Shown: positions 22,833 to 36,399 of the stretch, piece by piece
Layout: each line of letters opens with the position of its first letter
Numbering within the stretch: position 1 is the stretch's first letter
NCBI RefSeq assembly: GCF_000764305.2
Contig: NW_025937491.1
Coordinates: 62,001 to 126,000 of the forward strand
Direction of reading: 5' to 3'
DNA length: 64,000 nt
From: Hyalella azteca
Lineage: Eukaryota; Arthropoda; Malacostraca; Amphipoda; Hyalellidae
Program-made: the position numbers and the translations under genes
The notes under the pieces: generated by a model
Database searches by the model: none
What the model was told of the DNA's origin: nothing
Seen by the model: only the letters and a program-made list of their open reading frames with translations

Positions 22833-24185
22833 TAAATAATATTAATCATTAAAGCAAACATTTGCAAAAACATTATTTGCCGTGCTGCTTGGTGAAAGAA
22901 TTATTTTGTACTGGCCAACTCTTCTTTTCTAAGCTCCCTAATTTAATTTTTGTCAGAAAATAAATGTTAATATAAAATATTGCTTGTTATGTCTTACTTG
23001 AAGAGTCTAGCATTTTTCTAACAGAAATTGGCTCTGAGAATACTAAAAATTTCATGAATCATTCCGCCCTAATTTATGTTAAGCAAATATCTTGTGGTTC
23101 CAAAATCAAAGAAAAAGTTACTTAAAAACTGGCAGCACTCTCCGTTGACTTTCATCAATATTCCTGGTTTACCTTTTTAGAGGTCAAAATACTTGGTCTA
23201 AGACAAGATAATGGCTTCTATTCGTTTGTTAGTCGCTTCCATTTGTTAGTAATTCGTCGATTTTGAATAATTTAATTTGATTTTAAGAATTTTAATTGAT
23301 TTAATTCATTAATCCAATAATTTTAGAGCTTTGTGTACATAGTTGCATCACAATTGTTGAATAATATGCATCACAATTGTTGAATAATAATTGAAATAAC
23401 TGTGTTTTTTCCCAGAGAGATTAGTTAAACTTTTGATCTCTGCATGCATCATGCAGGAAAGAATTTCATGATGGCAATGAAAGGCATTGTTTCATCATTA
23501 TATGAATTGATGAATCACTTTGATTCTCCGCAGAGGAGTCATTCTAATCTTAAATGCTGTATGTGCTAAGCCAAGTTGCTGTTAAATGACAAATTAAGAC
23601 TAGCTTCTATTACTGCAATAAAAATCTATCCCTCCTACTGTGCGAACGAGGTAATTAAATTAATAAGCAAGCATGACGTGGGCGATAAAATAATAGCTCT
23701 AAGAATAAATAATGGTTCACAATGTCCAAATAGTGACATATTTTCTTGCTCAGAGTACAAGCAGAAGTACTTTTGACCCGCACGTTTCCGAGTCAAATTG
23801 GATCAAAAGAGGAAGAGTATTACAGGAAGAATTTTTCGACATCTACTCCTACTTTCGACATCTACTTCGACTACTACTTCGGTGTGTAAATAAATTATTT
23901 GTTTACGACGAGTCGTTCAAAATCGGGCGAATTTAAATCGTTATTCACGGGCAACAACGTAAATTGAAATATTGCTAGGCATTGCAATACGATGAGTGTT
24001 CACGCTATAGTGTGACTGTTATACAGGAACGTTACTCGTAGGAAAAAGCATTCAAAGGCTCCTCTTAATGAGAAGTAAACGAAGCTTTTAACGAGGTGTT
24101 AAATGCACGAGTTAGTAGCTCTTTCTATACAACTGTAGTCACGGCAAATTGAAGTGGATTTGTCCTAAACATTTAATTAAAAACC
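22833..24185. other. Gene-less stretch
   Basis: No gene. A 25-bp doublet (GCATCACAATTGTTGAATAA) occurs at about 23344 and 23369. Confidence 0.45.
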
Positions 24186-24545
24186 GTTATTATGGTGCCG
24201 TTTCAATGATGCTGTAGTTGCGCAGCTCGCCAGTCGCTTGTTGACAAGTGTTTCGCTGGTTACTAGTGGAATGCGCAGAATCTTCTCTGTCTCGTTTTGC
24301 TAGCAGTCAGCGTCTGCAGTGGCCACTCGCTCTGGCCCTTATGGATTAAAAAAAGTGTATTGTTTACCTAGCTTTAGATTATTTGTAACTGTCTGCGGCT
24401 ATAAGTTTTAAAGCTCGCGGGTTAGGATATTGCTGTAGCTTCTGTAATAAAGATTTATAACGTAGATTTTAACTGCGTTTATTTGCTTTTCCCAAATTTT
24501 GCGTCGCTTATTTCACTATCCCGCCAGGGTAGCTGATATATGCTG
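24186..24545 (+). other. Possible solo LTR or transcribed relic
   Basis: A block of more mixed composition contains AATAAA at about 24447, followed after some 80 bases by a sharper GC step (CCCGCCAGGGTAG). The order promoter-like GC block, poly(A) signal, then downstream sequence resembles an LTR, but no TG..CA ends, duplication of flanks or second copy was seen. Low confidence. Confidence 0.2.
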
Positions 24546-25100
24546 AAGCTTTCCCGCAACAATGTAAGTTTAACGGTTTTTATGATAATACCGCACTAAT
24601 AGACGGGCATCCTGAGAGGCAGTAGTGATAAATTTGTAATAAATAAATTAGGATGAGACTGGAATTTGTAATGTGGGCATTTGCAGGATTCAATTACGTG
24701 CCGTGCATAAGATGCGTTGAAATCATTGAGCTTAAAGGTGCTGGTTTTATTTATATTACAAATATATAAATTGAAATTCAAATAAACCAATCGATTCTTA
24801 TTTATATGAACCCATGTTTACTTTAAAAAAACGCACATAGGTGAGGTCATCAAATTAAAATCTATCACAACACTCAAAGTATAATAAGTAGAATTATATT
24901 ACTCATTATCCGTATAAATGTTTCTTCACTAAAAGCCCGGGAAATTAGAATCAACTATTAAATTGAAGATGATAGTTATGCAAGTACGTAATACTTATTA
25001 TAAAGGATCGTCTCATCGTGCCGCGCTTGGTAGCTGAACGAGATTTGCCGTAAAAATTCTCCACATTTTTACAAAATTCCACTCGAACTTGAGCAAGGTA
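24546..25100. other. Gene-less stretch
   Basis: Nothing supportable seen. Confidence 0.45.
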
Positions 25101-25225
25101 GACCCAAAAAAAAAAAGAGTGTGGCATAATGTCCTCACAGTTTCACCCTTTCTGAACGTAGCATAAATACTCTATTTTACTGAGCTAAACTGAGTCAGGA
25201 TGACTCGTGTTAGGGTAAAACTATC
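25101..25225. mobile_element. MITE family 1, decayed copy
   Basis: Poly(A) stretch then GAGTGTGGCATAATGTCC, and further on GAGTCAGGATGACTCGTG, the same GGGTCA.. TGACCC centre word seen in better copies. Ends are not cleanly defined. Confidence 0.4.
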
Positions 25226-25251
25226 ATCGATATTCAATTAACAAAGACTAG

Positions 25252-25318
25252 TCATTCCTCTGAGTCCTCATTCCTCTGAGTCCTCATTCCTCTGAGTCCT
25301 CATTCCTCTGAGTCCTCA
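25252..25318. repeat. 16-bp minisatellite, 4 copies
   Basis: TCATTCCTCTGAGTCC repeated four times with no differences among copies, so recently formed. Confidence 0.9.
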
Positions 25319-25918
25319 AAGTGTCGTGTGCTGCCTGTACGAACAAAGATATTGCAGAGAAGGTCTCCTGCAATATTCCTGTCGCTGTGCTATTGTCCGC
25401 CTCTATATTGCGTTCTTGGCACAGCCACGCAGTGTGCAGCGTTTGTCCAAAAATGCAAGACGACGGGAAGCTTTAGATTATCCGACTGATTTTTATGAGT
25501 GTTTCATCTTATTAGAGACGGAATGGACAGACTAGTCCGATTTTCAAATAAATCTACTGTTAGTTAAGTAACATAAATGGAGGCAGTGGAAATCGATTGT
25601 TTCAAGAAAAGTTTACTGGAGCGACTAAATTGAAAGAAAGTTTATAATGTTTAAAAAAATCGCCAAACAGGGAATTTTTCATATAAATTGGCAAAGATTG
25701 GTGCATTCAATTCTTATATAATAATAAGAGTATTTTTAGAATACGATTGAATGTTAACAATAAATTTCGAGAAGAAAACTCCGAATCATTGCCATTCTTC
25801 ACCGTTTAATCTTATTTTATATCTGAATGTCCTTTTCGTGATTCACAAATTAATGTAAACTAGCAACTTGAGCCGGAGTCAGATTCTCATAGCACAGAAC
25901 TGTAGACTATACGGATCA
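25319..25918. other. Gene-less stretch
   Basis: A 69-codon frame at 25326-25535 follows the 16-bp array directly. It is Cys/Arg-rich at the start, but no family or splice evidence supports it. Confidence 0.4.
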
Positions 25919-26222
25919 ATTCTTCACATGTTCGTGTGTTGGCGTTGGCGAGTTAAGTGCAGACTACGTCTAACTCTGCACATATTCATGTGCTGGCGAC
26001 TTACTGAGCCTTGCGGGTTGTGTGCAGACTACGTCTAACTTTGCACACATTTTGTGTAGGTAACTTGCTGAGGTTGGCGGGTTAAATATAGACTACATCT
26101 AACTTTGCACATATTTGTGTGTTGATAATTTACTGAGGCTGGCAGTTAAGTACAGACTTCGTGAAACTTTGCACATGTTCGTGTGCTGGCGACTCACTGA
26201 GGCTGGCGGGTTAAGTGCAGGT
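25919..26222. repeat. 64-65-bp tandem repeat, 5 copies
   Basis: The phrase AGACTACGTCTAAC or variants occurs at 25961, 26026, 26090 and 26154, each followed by GCACATGTTCGTGTGCTGGC-like sequence. Copies differ by about 10-20 percent, so the array is older than the 16-bp one. Confidence 0.9.
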
Positions 26223-28480
26223 TGCGAGCTGAAGCGCTGCTCGCCCGCGCCATATTTCCCCAGTAATTTGATGTCTTGTCCCTTGACGGCAGTCGATACG
26301 GGATAGCAATATCCAGCAGGTCATCCGTGAGGTCAACCTAATGTAAATTGATATCATTAATCACTGGATAGATATCAATTCATTAATTATAACCTGGACA
26401 TGCGATACTTTGGGAATTTGCAGAAATACTTTCTCATTGTACTCATTGTACGTGATTATTAATAATAAAGAAAAATAGTAAGCAAATTTTCTCTCAATAA
26501 TTTAACAGCTTTATTTTTGAATAGTAAATACTCAAAATAGAGTGGCATTTTTATATCGCATATTGTCATCTGAAGTAATGCGATGAGTGTCATCCGAAGG
26601 TTATCATTCCAAATTGTAATCAGACGAGCATCATCCGAAAAAACTGCCATGCACATCTCACTGCATGGCCTCGTGGCATCGGCCAGTTATTTTAGTTTGG
26701 GCATAAGCTGGTATATTGTAATAACGATTAGAGGCTGTTATAGAATTAAGTTTTCCGATGATTTTAATTGTGACTGCTGGACTTAAGTCTGATCAAACAA
26801 TAAGTAGAGTCATTATGCCATGTTCCACTACTTTAATTTTGGACGTTACAATCTCAAGCATGCTGATGAACCGCCTTAGTGCATGGCAGACCGAGTTGCC
26901 CTCTATACGGAAGAGAATAATTTTTCGTCTTGTTTATCGTAGCCACAAAATTTTATCACTTCACAAAAATTCCCACGAGCTCTTTGGACTTAATATTTTC
27001 TCAGCGCTCTTATTGCCTTTATATATTTACCTGTATTTTGGAAACTCATTACTGCACCCCACAATATTGTCTTGCCATGTTTTCAACAAAGATTTCTTCT
27101 ATTATAAGCATAATTATACCATTGTAAATGCAATATTGCAGTAATCGTGCAGCATTAGCATTAAAAATGAAGTATCTCACTGAAATGTTCGTTTCATTCG
27201 GTTTTTATAAATGAAACTTCATGTATATGAATTGAAAAACACGTCACACAATTTATTTCATTTGATCTAGCTTGTCACGTTTTTTCTTTTTTTTTCGAGC
27301 AGCGATGACATTCCAGGGTCGAAAATCTGGAGCGAAAATTCCTTTGAATTTCGCAAACGAGAGAATTTATTTTCAGCCCTATCCGAGACCTGCTATATAC
27401 AGCGGTCGTAATGCGGCAAAATAACACAATGTGCGTCAACTTAATGCCTTCCGCAGCCACGTAGACGCCGTAGAGTCCTGCGTCTTACCGACTATATAAG
27501 AAACTAATCTCATTTGCTTGAAAAGTCTTCGATAAAGTAAATTTTTTTTTCAAACTGATATTGAGCATGGATTTCCCTAAAAGACATGTATAAACTGGAA
27601 ACGTATTTCGAAATAGTCTTTTGATACTGATATTCATGCTAACGGATGCCATTAATCTCATTGATAATCACTACAGCTTTTAGTCTTTATTTCTATACAA
27701 AGTCGTGATTTTGTCAAAAACCTCGTTTCGTTCACCGGTCCTGAAGCTAATCTGGTATTTTAAGTTTAGACTGATTTTGCTTGGAGTTTGTGACGTGTAA
27801 GACTCAGGTCTCTGCCTTATCTTCAGTCGCAGGTTCTGCCAGTGCAGTGCAGGCACGCGTACGTCACATATTTTTGTCATATGTGATGGGCATCACCTCG
27901 TTACCGTCCTCCATCTTTCTCTCTTTGTTTATCTCGCTCTTATCTACATCTCTCGCTCAATTTGTTGCCTTCAAACATTGCAAGACATCGTTGCAGTCCC
28001 TCATGATTTGAGCGTGTTTTTTTAAGATCTGATATGGCTTAGGGATAGAAGGATATTTTTCTTTATTGTATCGAGTCTTGACTAGATGTTATATGAAATT
28101 TTTGGAGTATAAGGCCACGAATTATTCGTGTGCTTGTTGAAATCCTTTAGAGGAACCAATCCTATGGTCATGCAAAAAAGCCGCTGCTTTTTTATCATGC
28201 ATTGTCTCAGATTATCCCGCTATGACATGTGAAACATTAAAGTTTATATAGTTTATCTTTTGCTGTTAGATAGAACCACAAAACAGAAATTACGACCATA
28301 CCAGGAATTCGGTTTATTTTTTAAAAGGAATCTCCAAAATAAATTATAGAGACGCGGTTTTGACGCCTAGCTGTGTCCCCATGTTGTTGCTGTTGTTGGT
28401 GACGTATTCTTGTTCTCAAACGATTCTATATCCCCGCAGTTCTGAGAACTCACGAAGTTCTCTCCATTGAAAGACTAGAT
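26223..28480. other. Gene-less stretch with one long ORF
   Basis: The frame 26758-27144 (+) is 128 codons, the longest ATG-initiated open frame in the window. Its translation is Ile/Leu/Phe-rich with possible hydrophobic stretches near residues 85-105. No motif, Kozak context, splice site or homologous repeat supports it, and AT-rich DNA gives such runs by chance. I do not call it a gene. Confidence 0.45.
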
Positions 28481-28484
28481 TTAA

Positions 28485-28672
28485 TATATACTCTTTAAAG
28501 CTAGATTTAATATATACTTTTTAAAGACCAGATTAAATACATACTCTTTAGAGACTACTTTAATATATACTCTTTAAAGACTACTTTAATATATAGTATT
28601 TAAAGACTATTTGAATATATACTCTTTAAAGGCTAGATATAATATATACTCTACTTTACTCTACTTTACTGA
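28485..28672. repeat. AT-rich 26-27-bp tandem repeat
   Basis: About seven copies of a unit around TTTAATATATACTCTTTAAA, decaying to CTCTACTTTA repeats at the right end. Confidence 0.85.
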
Positions 28673-29160
28673 TTACAGTGAACAGTTGTTATGTTTTAAT
28701 CATGTGATATTCACACCACTTTATTCTCTTAAGTGGAGTACCGGATGTAATATTCTAGAGAGTCTTTTAATATTCACTTAACTTTGTACCTTAGAGAGAA
28801 GAGATCTGATTAAAATTACGCCGGACTAAAGACTAGCGTAGATATCATTTCACTTTAGTTTAGTACTGGGGGCATGTAATATTCTAGGCACTCGATGTAG
28901 TATTCACTCCACCTCGTCTACTCCATTCAACATCGGACGAGCAGTCCAAGTCCTGCATCATCGCCCACATCTTTTATTAATGGTTTAGCTTAAGACATTT
29001 TCTTAATTCTGCAAAAAAGAATTCAAGTAACGTTTATTGTTAATTAAAAAAAATGTAGAATATTTCATTACCAGCATAAACACTGCCTTATTAAGCGCAA
29101 ATTAATTAATTGAATTCGGCAAAAGAGCTCACGCAAAAACTTGCATTACTAAGCAGGCAA
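28673..29160. other. Gene-less spacer
   Basis: No gene. Degenerate phrase GTAATATTCTAG occurs at about 28747 and 28876, suggesting an older duplication of roughly 130 bp. Confidence 0.4.
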
Positions 29161-29345
29161 CACTCAGAGCAATGAGTGAGACAACATCCAAATAGCGATG
29201 CACTTTTTGCCCTCGAGTGGGTCTTCCTGACCCAGCGCGACCCGGAAAAAAGACGTACAAACGCTAGGTCCGCTCTCTGCTCGAGCTGTGGGTAAGAAAG
29301 TGTGTCAATATTTGGACAACATGACACATTCAATTTTTTTTAGTG
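29161..29345. mobile_element. MITE family 1, full copy (185 bp)
   Basis: Starts CACTCAGAGCAATGAGTGAG and ends ATTCAATTTTTTTTAGTG. Diagnostic words are CCAAATAGCGATGCACTTTT, GACCCGGAAAAAAGACGTAC and GTGTCAATATTTGGACAA. Left and right arms are inverted relatives. A minus-strand 75-codon frame here is repeat-derived. Confidence 0.75.
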
Positions 29346-31021
29346 AAAACTCGGTTAGGTTACAGAAGAATTAATGGCATCTACCTGCGCTGTAACTGCG
29401 GCTAATGGAGCCCATTAATTGACTTTAATTGCGCCCATTGTGCTGCTCGGACTCCTGAATGGACCTCCCAGCTCACTCTCGTAGCGTGAGGCACGAGCGA
29501 CGGCTGTAAGAAAGGCGAGCGCGGGATTATTTTTCCGATCTCATTATAAATTTGCAATTGAAACTAATGAAAATTTTAGAATGAAAGAATTATTTTTAAA
29601 GTGTTGATAGGTTTCAGAAATTTCATCGATGTCGTTGAGTCTCGCTGGACAATTTAAGCCTTTATTCTTGTATTCAACTCACAGGTTCGTTGTCTAACGA
29701 ATTCGTATATTAAATGTGACGCTCGTCGTGTTGAATGCAGGGACGCATTCAATAATTCCGGAAATTTTCAGTGCGCACAGATGCACTCCTAATTCTAATT
29801 TCATGATGAGCCAAATCCTGCAGCCAGAATCTCTGTTTAATTTATTTTATTGCTCGTTATTTCCTCCTAATTTTTAATCAGGCAGTTACACCACCTGTAA
29901 AGTGAGACTTAATGAGCTACATGAAGAGGTTTAGATTCAATTAACGTTTGTTCTAAATTACGCAAACCCTTGGAATTGTTTTGGCTAAGTTATTGTGCCT
30001 CGTGATTTAAATTATTGAAATACTATTTCATACTACTATTTCATTGAAGATTATAAATTACATAGTACATTATCAAGTATAGTTCGATCAAAATGACAGC
30101 GACTTCATCAAACAATGACACTATTGTGTTGGCGCTCTGAAAGACAATCCTAGCAATCACCAAGCAAATTCACACGTTCAAATGTGCACGTTTTTTCGTT
30201 TTTTGTAATGTCGAATTGAACTTTACATGGACTGAATGCGAGGGCTGAATGCCAGCAAAACAATATCGGGAGTTTTTATCATGCTCCGATTGTCTAAATT
30301 CACCCGTGAGAAAACGTTCGCCTCCCGATGCCAATATCCTTAATTGAATTTCAAGCCATTTGCATACGATACTAGTACAATGCTCTACAATCATTATCAT
30401 CATGTGATGAAGAGACGAGAAAAAATCCCTGCGCACTTTAATTTCTCAAATTAGATTTTCGTAACCTAAATTAGATTTTCCGTGATCCAAATTCTCCTAC
30501 GCTGTTTCCAAATCGAGATATGATTTGGAAACACAATTTCTCCAATTAATTCCCAAATAATTGACAAAATAAGATTCAAATCGAGAGACATAGCTGAACT
30601 ATTCTTAAATATTAATTCACATTCATTAATAGTTTCGGTGCGTAATTTACGTAATTAAGTTTCTGTTTGCAAATGTTTAGCCAATTCAACATTTCTGATA
30701 ATACAGCTCAGGTGCACTAAAGGAAAGTAACTTGTATTTTTTTCCTTTTAGAGGCTAGCCGCGTGACGACAAGAGTTTAGTCCCTCACGTGCAGCGTTGA
30801 GGCAGAAAGCCGCAGCAGCTCTATTAACATACCATTTAATCTCCAGAGCCAAAAAGAGATTTTTGTGATCCTAACTTAAGCTAAATATTCGCTGGCTTTG
30901 GTTGTTACTTGGATATTAGCACAAAAGATCTGATCAATGCTTGTGCAGCTCTGAAAAATAAACTTGCAATGCTTCACCAACCCAGCCGTTTGCTACTAAC
31001 AATGTCTTTTATTCCTTATAG
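29346..31021. other. Gene-less stretch
   Basis: No exon recognised. Around 29400-29440 two homeodomain-type words occur (TTAATTGACTTTAATTG) next to a GC-richer block to 29530, which could be regulatory. This is only a suggestion. Confidence 0.35.
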
Positions 31022-31129
31022 AAAACCTTGATTTTATTTCTTATGCACCGGCAACAAGCTCTGGAGGCAAGCAGCGGCGATGTTAGAGTAATTTCACTGC
31101 AGCATGGAACATATTTCGAGACAAACAAT
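31022..31129 (+). CDS. Candidate internal coding exon (108 nt)
   Basis: The splice context is the best in the window. A perfect TACTAAC branch-point word lies at 30994-31000, followed by a pyrimidine-rich tract and TTATAG at 31016-31021. The exon is then 108 nt, and GTAAGT follows directly at 31130. Of the three plus frames only the one starting at 31022 is open throughout, giving 36 codons that include MHRQQALEASSGDVRVISLQ. Length divisible by three and phase 0 at both ends fit a cassette exon. I do not recognise the protein. If real, the window or part of it lies in introns of a plus-strand gene. A 36-codon open frame alone is not significant; the case rests on the splice signals. Confidence 0.4.
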
Positions 31130-34100
31130 GTAAGTTTATTTTCAATGCAATTGAGAGGAATTGTTTTTATTATTACAAGACTCCACGTATAACGTCTTCA
31201 ATACGATATCCAGGATTATGACCTTTATATGAATCTATACGAAGGCAATTAATGCTTCTTTTAGACCTGTTATTCATAAATAAAAATTTTGGAAACTTCT
31301 ATAGTAAAAAAACATATTTCTACGTATTATCTAACAAGTTCCTCACAATTCCAGCCATTTTTCCTCTCAAGTCATGAAAAAGTTACGAAAAAGTCCACTT
31401 CAAGAGTTTGATGTTGCACTGTCCCAGCCGTCCCATTCAATAAAATTAAACCCCCTCGCTCGGCTTGAGTTAAGCCGTACAACCGACAGTCCCCCCGGCT
31501 GTGTACAGTCACATGTGCTGTAAACCTTCCGTCTTGTAGCACTTGTTCCATTTTCCTTTTCAGTGCAGCTCGTGTTGGCTTAAAAACATCAATGCTGGGA
31601 ATGCAAAGAACATTTTATTGCGCAGTACTAGAAAAATTGAGCTTTGATATACATGTTAAACAAAGGATATAACCTGAAACCGTTCCATGTTATTGTTGGT
31701 TGGATAAATAAAAAAAAAACGTGCCAAAATAAATGATTCTAAATGGTATCTACGTTACTCATGAGTGTTCATTGATATATAAAAAAGTTTATATGTGAGA
31801 TAGTTTGATTTATCGTTTGAAAATTGTGAAACAAGCGATCAAATGTTATCACAATTAAGATAAAATACCGTTTCGTATAAAGTAACTTGAAACTAAAATA
31901 CATTTATAAATTAAATGATTCAAGTTTATCGATTGTCTACGTTACTTCTCGGGAAGAATGATACACTAAAGGGCGTTCATGAAACCAAAATTAGTTATTC
32001 CAGGCTTCAATATTTAATTATATCACTTCTCACGAGCATTCATATATGTACTTTAATATAAAGATGGCACACTCAATGCCACATCAATACTGTTAGCATA
32101 AACTTATCACGAATGAAATAAAGTGACAACATGAAGTGACAATAATATGGGACAAATAAATGCCATCTTTCTTTACAGTATACAGAAGTTGTTATAAAAA
32201 TGATTTTAGTGTTTGCAAGTGTGCAAACAAGGCATTTCTGAGGCGGTTAAGGAGTGATGATCGTATGATAATAGATGGATGATAATAAGACACAGCAGTA
32301 CCTTATCATAAAAACCATGACGAATTTCTCAATTATTTTTTTGCAATAAGCGAAGAAAAAGGCGTGCAAAATCTTCTCTGATCCCGCGACGCTGTGGCAT
32401 CTGTTGGCCCGATGAGGTTTCCTGGGAATAGAAATCCAGCACAAAAAAGATTTGTTATGATCAAGGAAATTGAGCATAGTTAGCCATGCATTATAGTTAA
32501 AAAATATAAAATTACTTCATTTCATACAATACTCTCCGCAAAAGCTTTGAGTTCTTTTTACTTATTATTTGGCAGTGGAAGCGTTTTTTCCATGAAAATT
32601 TAAGTCGACAACCGCATTAAATTTACTGTAAGGATGAACTTTAGATCAGATTTAGATTTATTTAATTTCATTCGTCTTCAACCAAGCGAAAAGTTCCTTC
32701 ATTCACTCAAAGCCCAAAACTTTTATCTCTTCGATCTTTCATGTTCAACTCACATACTAAAAATTGAACATTTTCACTCGTAAATATTGCATAAAATGAA
32801 ACAAATTGTACCTTTTCCAAAACGACATGCTGCTGATATCACTAAACCGCCATGAATGGAGGCCGCCATTTATTTTGTCATATATCATTAGACGATCAAA
32901 ATTATAATAAAAAATGTATTCACTCAGACATTCGAACCTTTCAATTGTAATAAATTTAAAGGAAATTCTAAATTTACTGTTTTTCTGCTTCCCGTGAATG
33001 GCCATTATTATTCATTGTGTCGTGCAATTCACTCTTTTGATGCATGAACGGCGCTGTTGCGCCCCATTATAACTCAACATCGAAATAATTTTCTGTAATA
33101 CATTTAAATTTCTAAACAATAAGATTAAAAATATCATTTATAAGTTTCCTCCCTCCACGTAGGAACACTGGCGTTCCCTTCATGAATAAATAATCGCAGG
33201 CTTTCATGGAAATAATTTATGTTTGCAGCGACGCAGCTGCGTGCCAGAAACTCGATCGTTTTGTTCCCTCGACACAAGCACCGTAAAAATAATTGGAGCA
33301 TAAATGACTGCCGATATTTCAATTTCTAGGGGATGGAGTTCTGAAACAGCAACAAAGATACTGTCAAAAGTGATCGAGACCGCAGATCATTAGGTTCATG
33401 GCACGTACTTTCACTCAATGGGTTTTCGATGGACCATTGCGCTCGGCAACGCACGCAGCGCCAGTAAATGAGGGCTTCACTGAACAGGCTCATGTTCCTT
33501 TTATTTTATAGCTTTTCTCGGGTGCTGTGTTGGGGTGCACGGGTTGGGCGGTCATGTGGACTTGAAAGGAAAGTTTTGCCTCGTATAAGAAGATGCAGTG
33601 AACTTTGCGAAGAAGAAGAAGAAGAGGCATCGCCTGGTCAAAACTGAGTAATGATGTGGTCTTCTATGAAGAAATAACAATAATTATTGAAATTGATTAA
33701 AGCAGAAATGACGAAACAATAATTATTTGTTACAGCGTATGAAAAATCACAGTATCAACACTGCCGTAACTTCTGACCATCGACTTTGCCACTGCTGCGT
33801 GACAGTTGCGGCGTCAACTTATCATCCTGGATATGAAATGTACCTCGAGTTATTCCAGTTGAGTTTTGCTGAGAAAGAGAGCCAGTAAAAGTTAAAAAAC
33901 TCTACCAACTTACTCACGATGTTATCCTTTCGATGGAGTGATGGCGCCCATCTTTGGAAATCGATTGGGAACAATAATCGAATTCGTTGCTATTTATATT
34001 ATTTTTTTAGTCTGGCATGATAGTTTTTGGCAATTTCAGACTGTAGAGGGTGGAGCAGAAGCGTGCCTATCTTCCCTCCAAATGAAATTTGATTGGTTTT

Positions 34101-35204
34101 TCCCAGGTAATTAAAGTGGAAAACCACCTATGGGCAAGACGAGATAACAAATATCACTCGTTGAAATTCATCCGTTTTCTGGCTCTATAAGTTATAGAAC
34201 TGTGACGTGTATACAATGAGGAAAAGACAAAAGCTATAATAAATAAATTGCAGTAAAAAAATTAGTCGGCCACGCGGGGAAATCGTGAATAGTCGAGCGT
34301 CAGCCGGTGCAAACTTTCTTATCAGCCGCCAACTGGATTCTGATTGAATAAACTGTGCTGTTACGAATATACCCTTTTAGTAGAAATAGATTGGAAACAG
34401 TTTCTCTGAAACTTTGATAAATAGAACAGTCCTCAGTCGTCAGAGATAGGTAGTGTTTTTAAGCTTTAACAAGAACTCGCTATTTGCATTTGATTAGGAA
34501 ACTTTCGTGCCATTTCCGCTCTTCTGAGGGCAAACAGGAACTTCAGGTAGAGGTTGTTATCCACCAAGGCGGTTTGATTTAATAAGAAAATTCTTGAAAA
34601 TAATTTCATACAAAAATGTCATAAGTCACATTTTATTTATATATTCCATCCAATAAGTTATTCTGGCTGTAATAGTAACGTATTATTCTACGATGAAAAG
34701 TGACGCCCAATGAAATAGCCTTTATTATTATTTAATTCATTTTTTCATAAATTATTTCATTTACTGTCCATTGATTATCTTGATTCCAAACGTTAATCCA
34801 TTATTTATTAGAAACATGCACGCATCATTATGCAAAACATAACCTTTTATATATCAAAATTAGTAAATGAATGACTTAATTTCATTGAGATACGTAAACT
34901 GCACACTGATCGTGAAAATTTGTAAATTTTTTGGAACTGAAAAGAAACACCAGGGTAGAGAATTAACCTCGCTAAGATTTTCTTACGTACCTAGCGCTGT
35001 AATGATCTCCTCAGTGAAGCTTCTCGGCTTCAAATCTCAGCGGACTTACCAAAATAACTTCCCGTATTAAAAAATTTGCATAAAATCCAATCTAATATCT
35101 ACGCTTTTATAGGAAATTCTCTTCAATCTTGCTTCAATCTCCACTTGCTTATCGTGTCTTTCCGTTGTTTGCTTCCAAAAATATTTTTTCGTCATAGGTG
35201 AGAA
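31130..35204. other. Gene-less stretch, 4 kb
   Basis: No gene seen. There is a short GAA run near 33610. A GC-richer segment at 34265-34350 stands out from the AT-rich background but shows no coding frame. Confidence 0.5.
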
Positions 35205-35340
35205 TAAATTATGTGAAACAATGTTTCATATTTAAGGTGAGCTTAAACTAAATGAAGCAATATTTTATATTGAAAATGAGACTAAATGAAATTAGATAAT
35301 ATTAAATATTGAAAGTGGGACTAAATTAAATGAAACATCA
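35205..35340. repeat. Degenerate ~50-bp tandem repeat
   Basis: Roughly three diverged copies of a unit around AAATGAAACAATATTTCATA followed by TTGAAAGTGAGACTA. Confidence 0.55.
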
Positions 35341-36399
35341 TCTGTAACCTATATGAACGCAGATGGCTATGTGGTAGTGAAAGAAATGTAATAAATATCA
35401 AATAAATATTCCAGTTCGTATCAAAGGCACGTGTCTCTCGATTAGAAATATTTCTAATTCATCATCTTGAGCCTCGGTCTAATGGGATTTGGCTCCTCAG
35501 AAAAGTGTTATCGACATTTCTCCTTTGATCATTTATTGGAGAGTCCGATAGAGGATATTTGAGAAATTGAAAGAACCAAATGATCAAGTTCTTGAAATGA
35601 TTCTGGTGATCAGTTTCTTGCCATGAATTATTAGTACTTTCATCAATTGGAGAATAAAATGATACTGATTATTTTCTCGTAAATTTTAGATAAGAAATAA
35701 GAACGGACCTTGAGAGTGGCCTGGTATAATTTTTTTTTTTTTGTAGCATTATTATTTTTTGAATATGATTGTAAAATATAAACAAATAAATAGAACATTT
35801 CATTTTGCTTTACAAATAGGCCCGAAACATTGCTAAAACTGAATATAATTGAAGTTATGCGCTATTTAATATTAAAGTGAAACAGCTCATTTTTAACGGA
35901 ATTTGTTAAATACTTTATTGCATTGAAATATTCTCATAAAAAATCCTTGAATTATAACTTGAATGTTCCGGTACAGTTTCACAGCTCGCATTTAATTGAT
36001 ATTTCTTAAGTATTTACGGTATACGGAATGTATTTTTCGAACATTTTAATATTTACTGGTGAAACTTTGTTATACCAGTAAAAAGTTAACGTATTGTTAA
36101 TGTTTCAAGCTTACAACCAAAAAATTCATCAAACGGTACAAATCCATACTAGCTTTACAGTTTCCCTGCACCTCCGTGAATGTGAAAGTGAAGCACCTCC
36201 ACTCAGAAGCAATCACCCTCGTACATGTGCATGCACTGTGCTTCATCAATCATTCATCATAATTACGTCTTCATCCTTCATAGTTAGAGAGGAAGTTTGG
36301 AGAGATTCTGCAGCCTTCATCGGCTTTTCAATCACCGATATTGCGGCTGCCGAGCTTGCGTTACGCTCATAGAAGCTGTTGTCTTGGCTTAATAGATGG
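35341..36399. other. Gene-less stretch
   Basis: No gene recognised. The frame at 36094-36372 (+, 92 codons) has no domain or splice evidence, and an opposing frame overlaps it. Confidence 0.45.

Noticed and set aside
26758..27144. 128-codon plus-strand ORF
   Set aside because: Longest ATG frame, but Ile/Leu/Phe-rich as expected from AT-rich DNA, with no motif, splice site or homologue visible.
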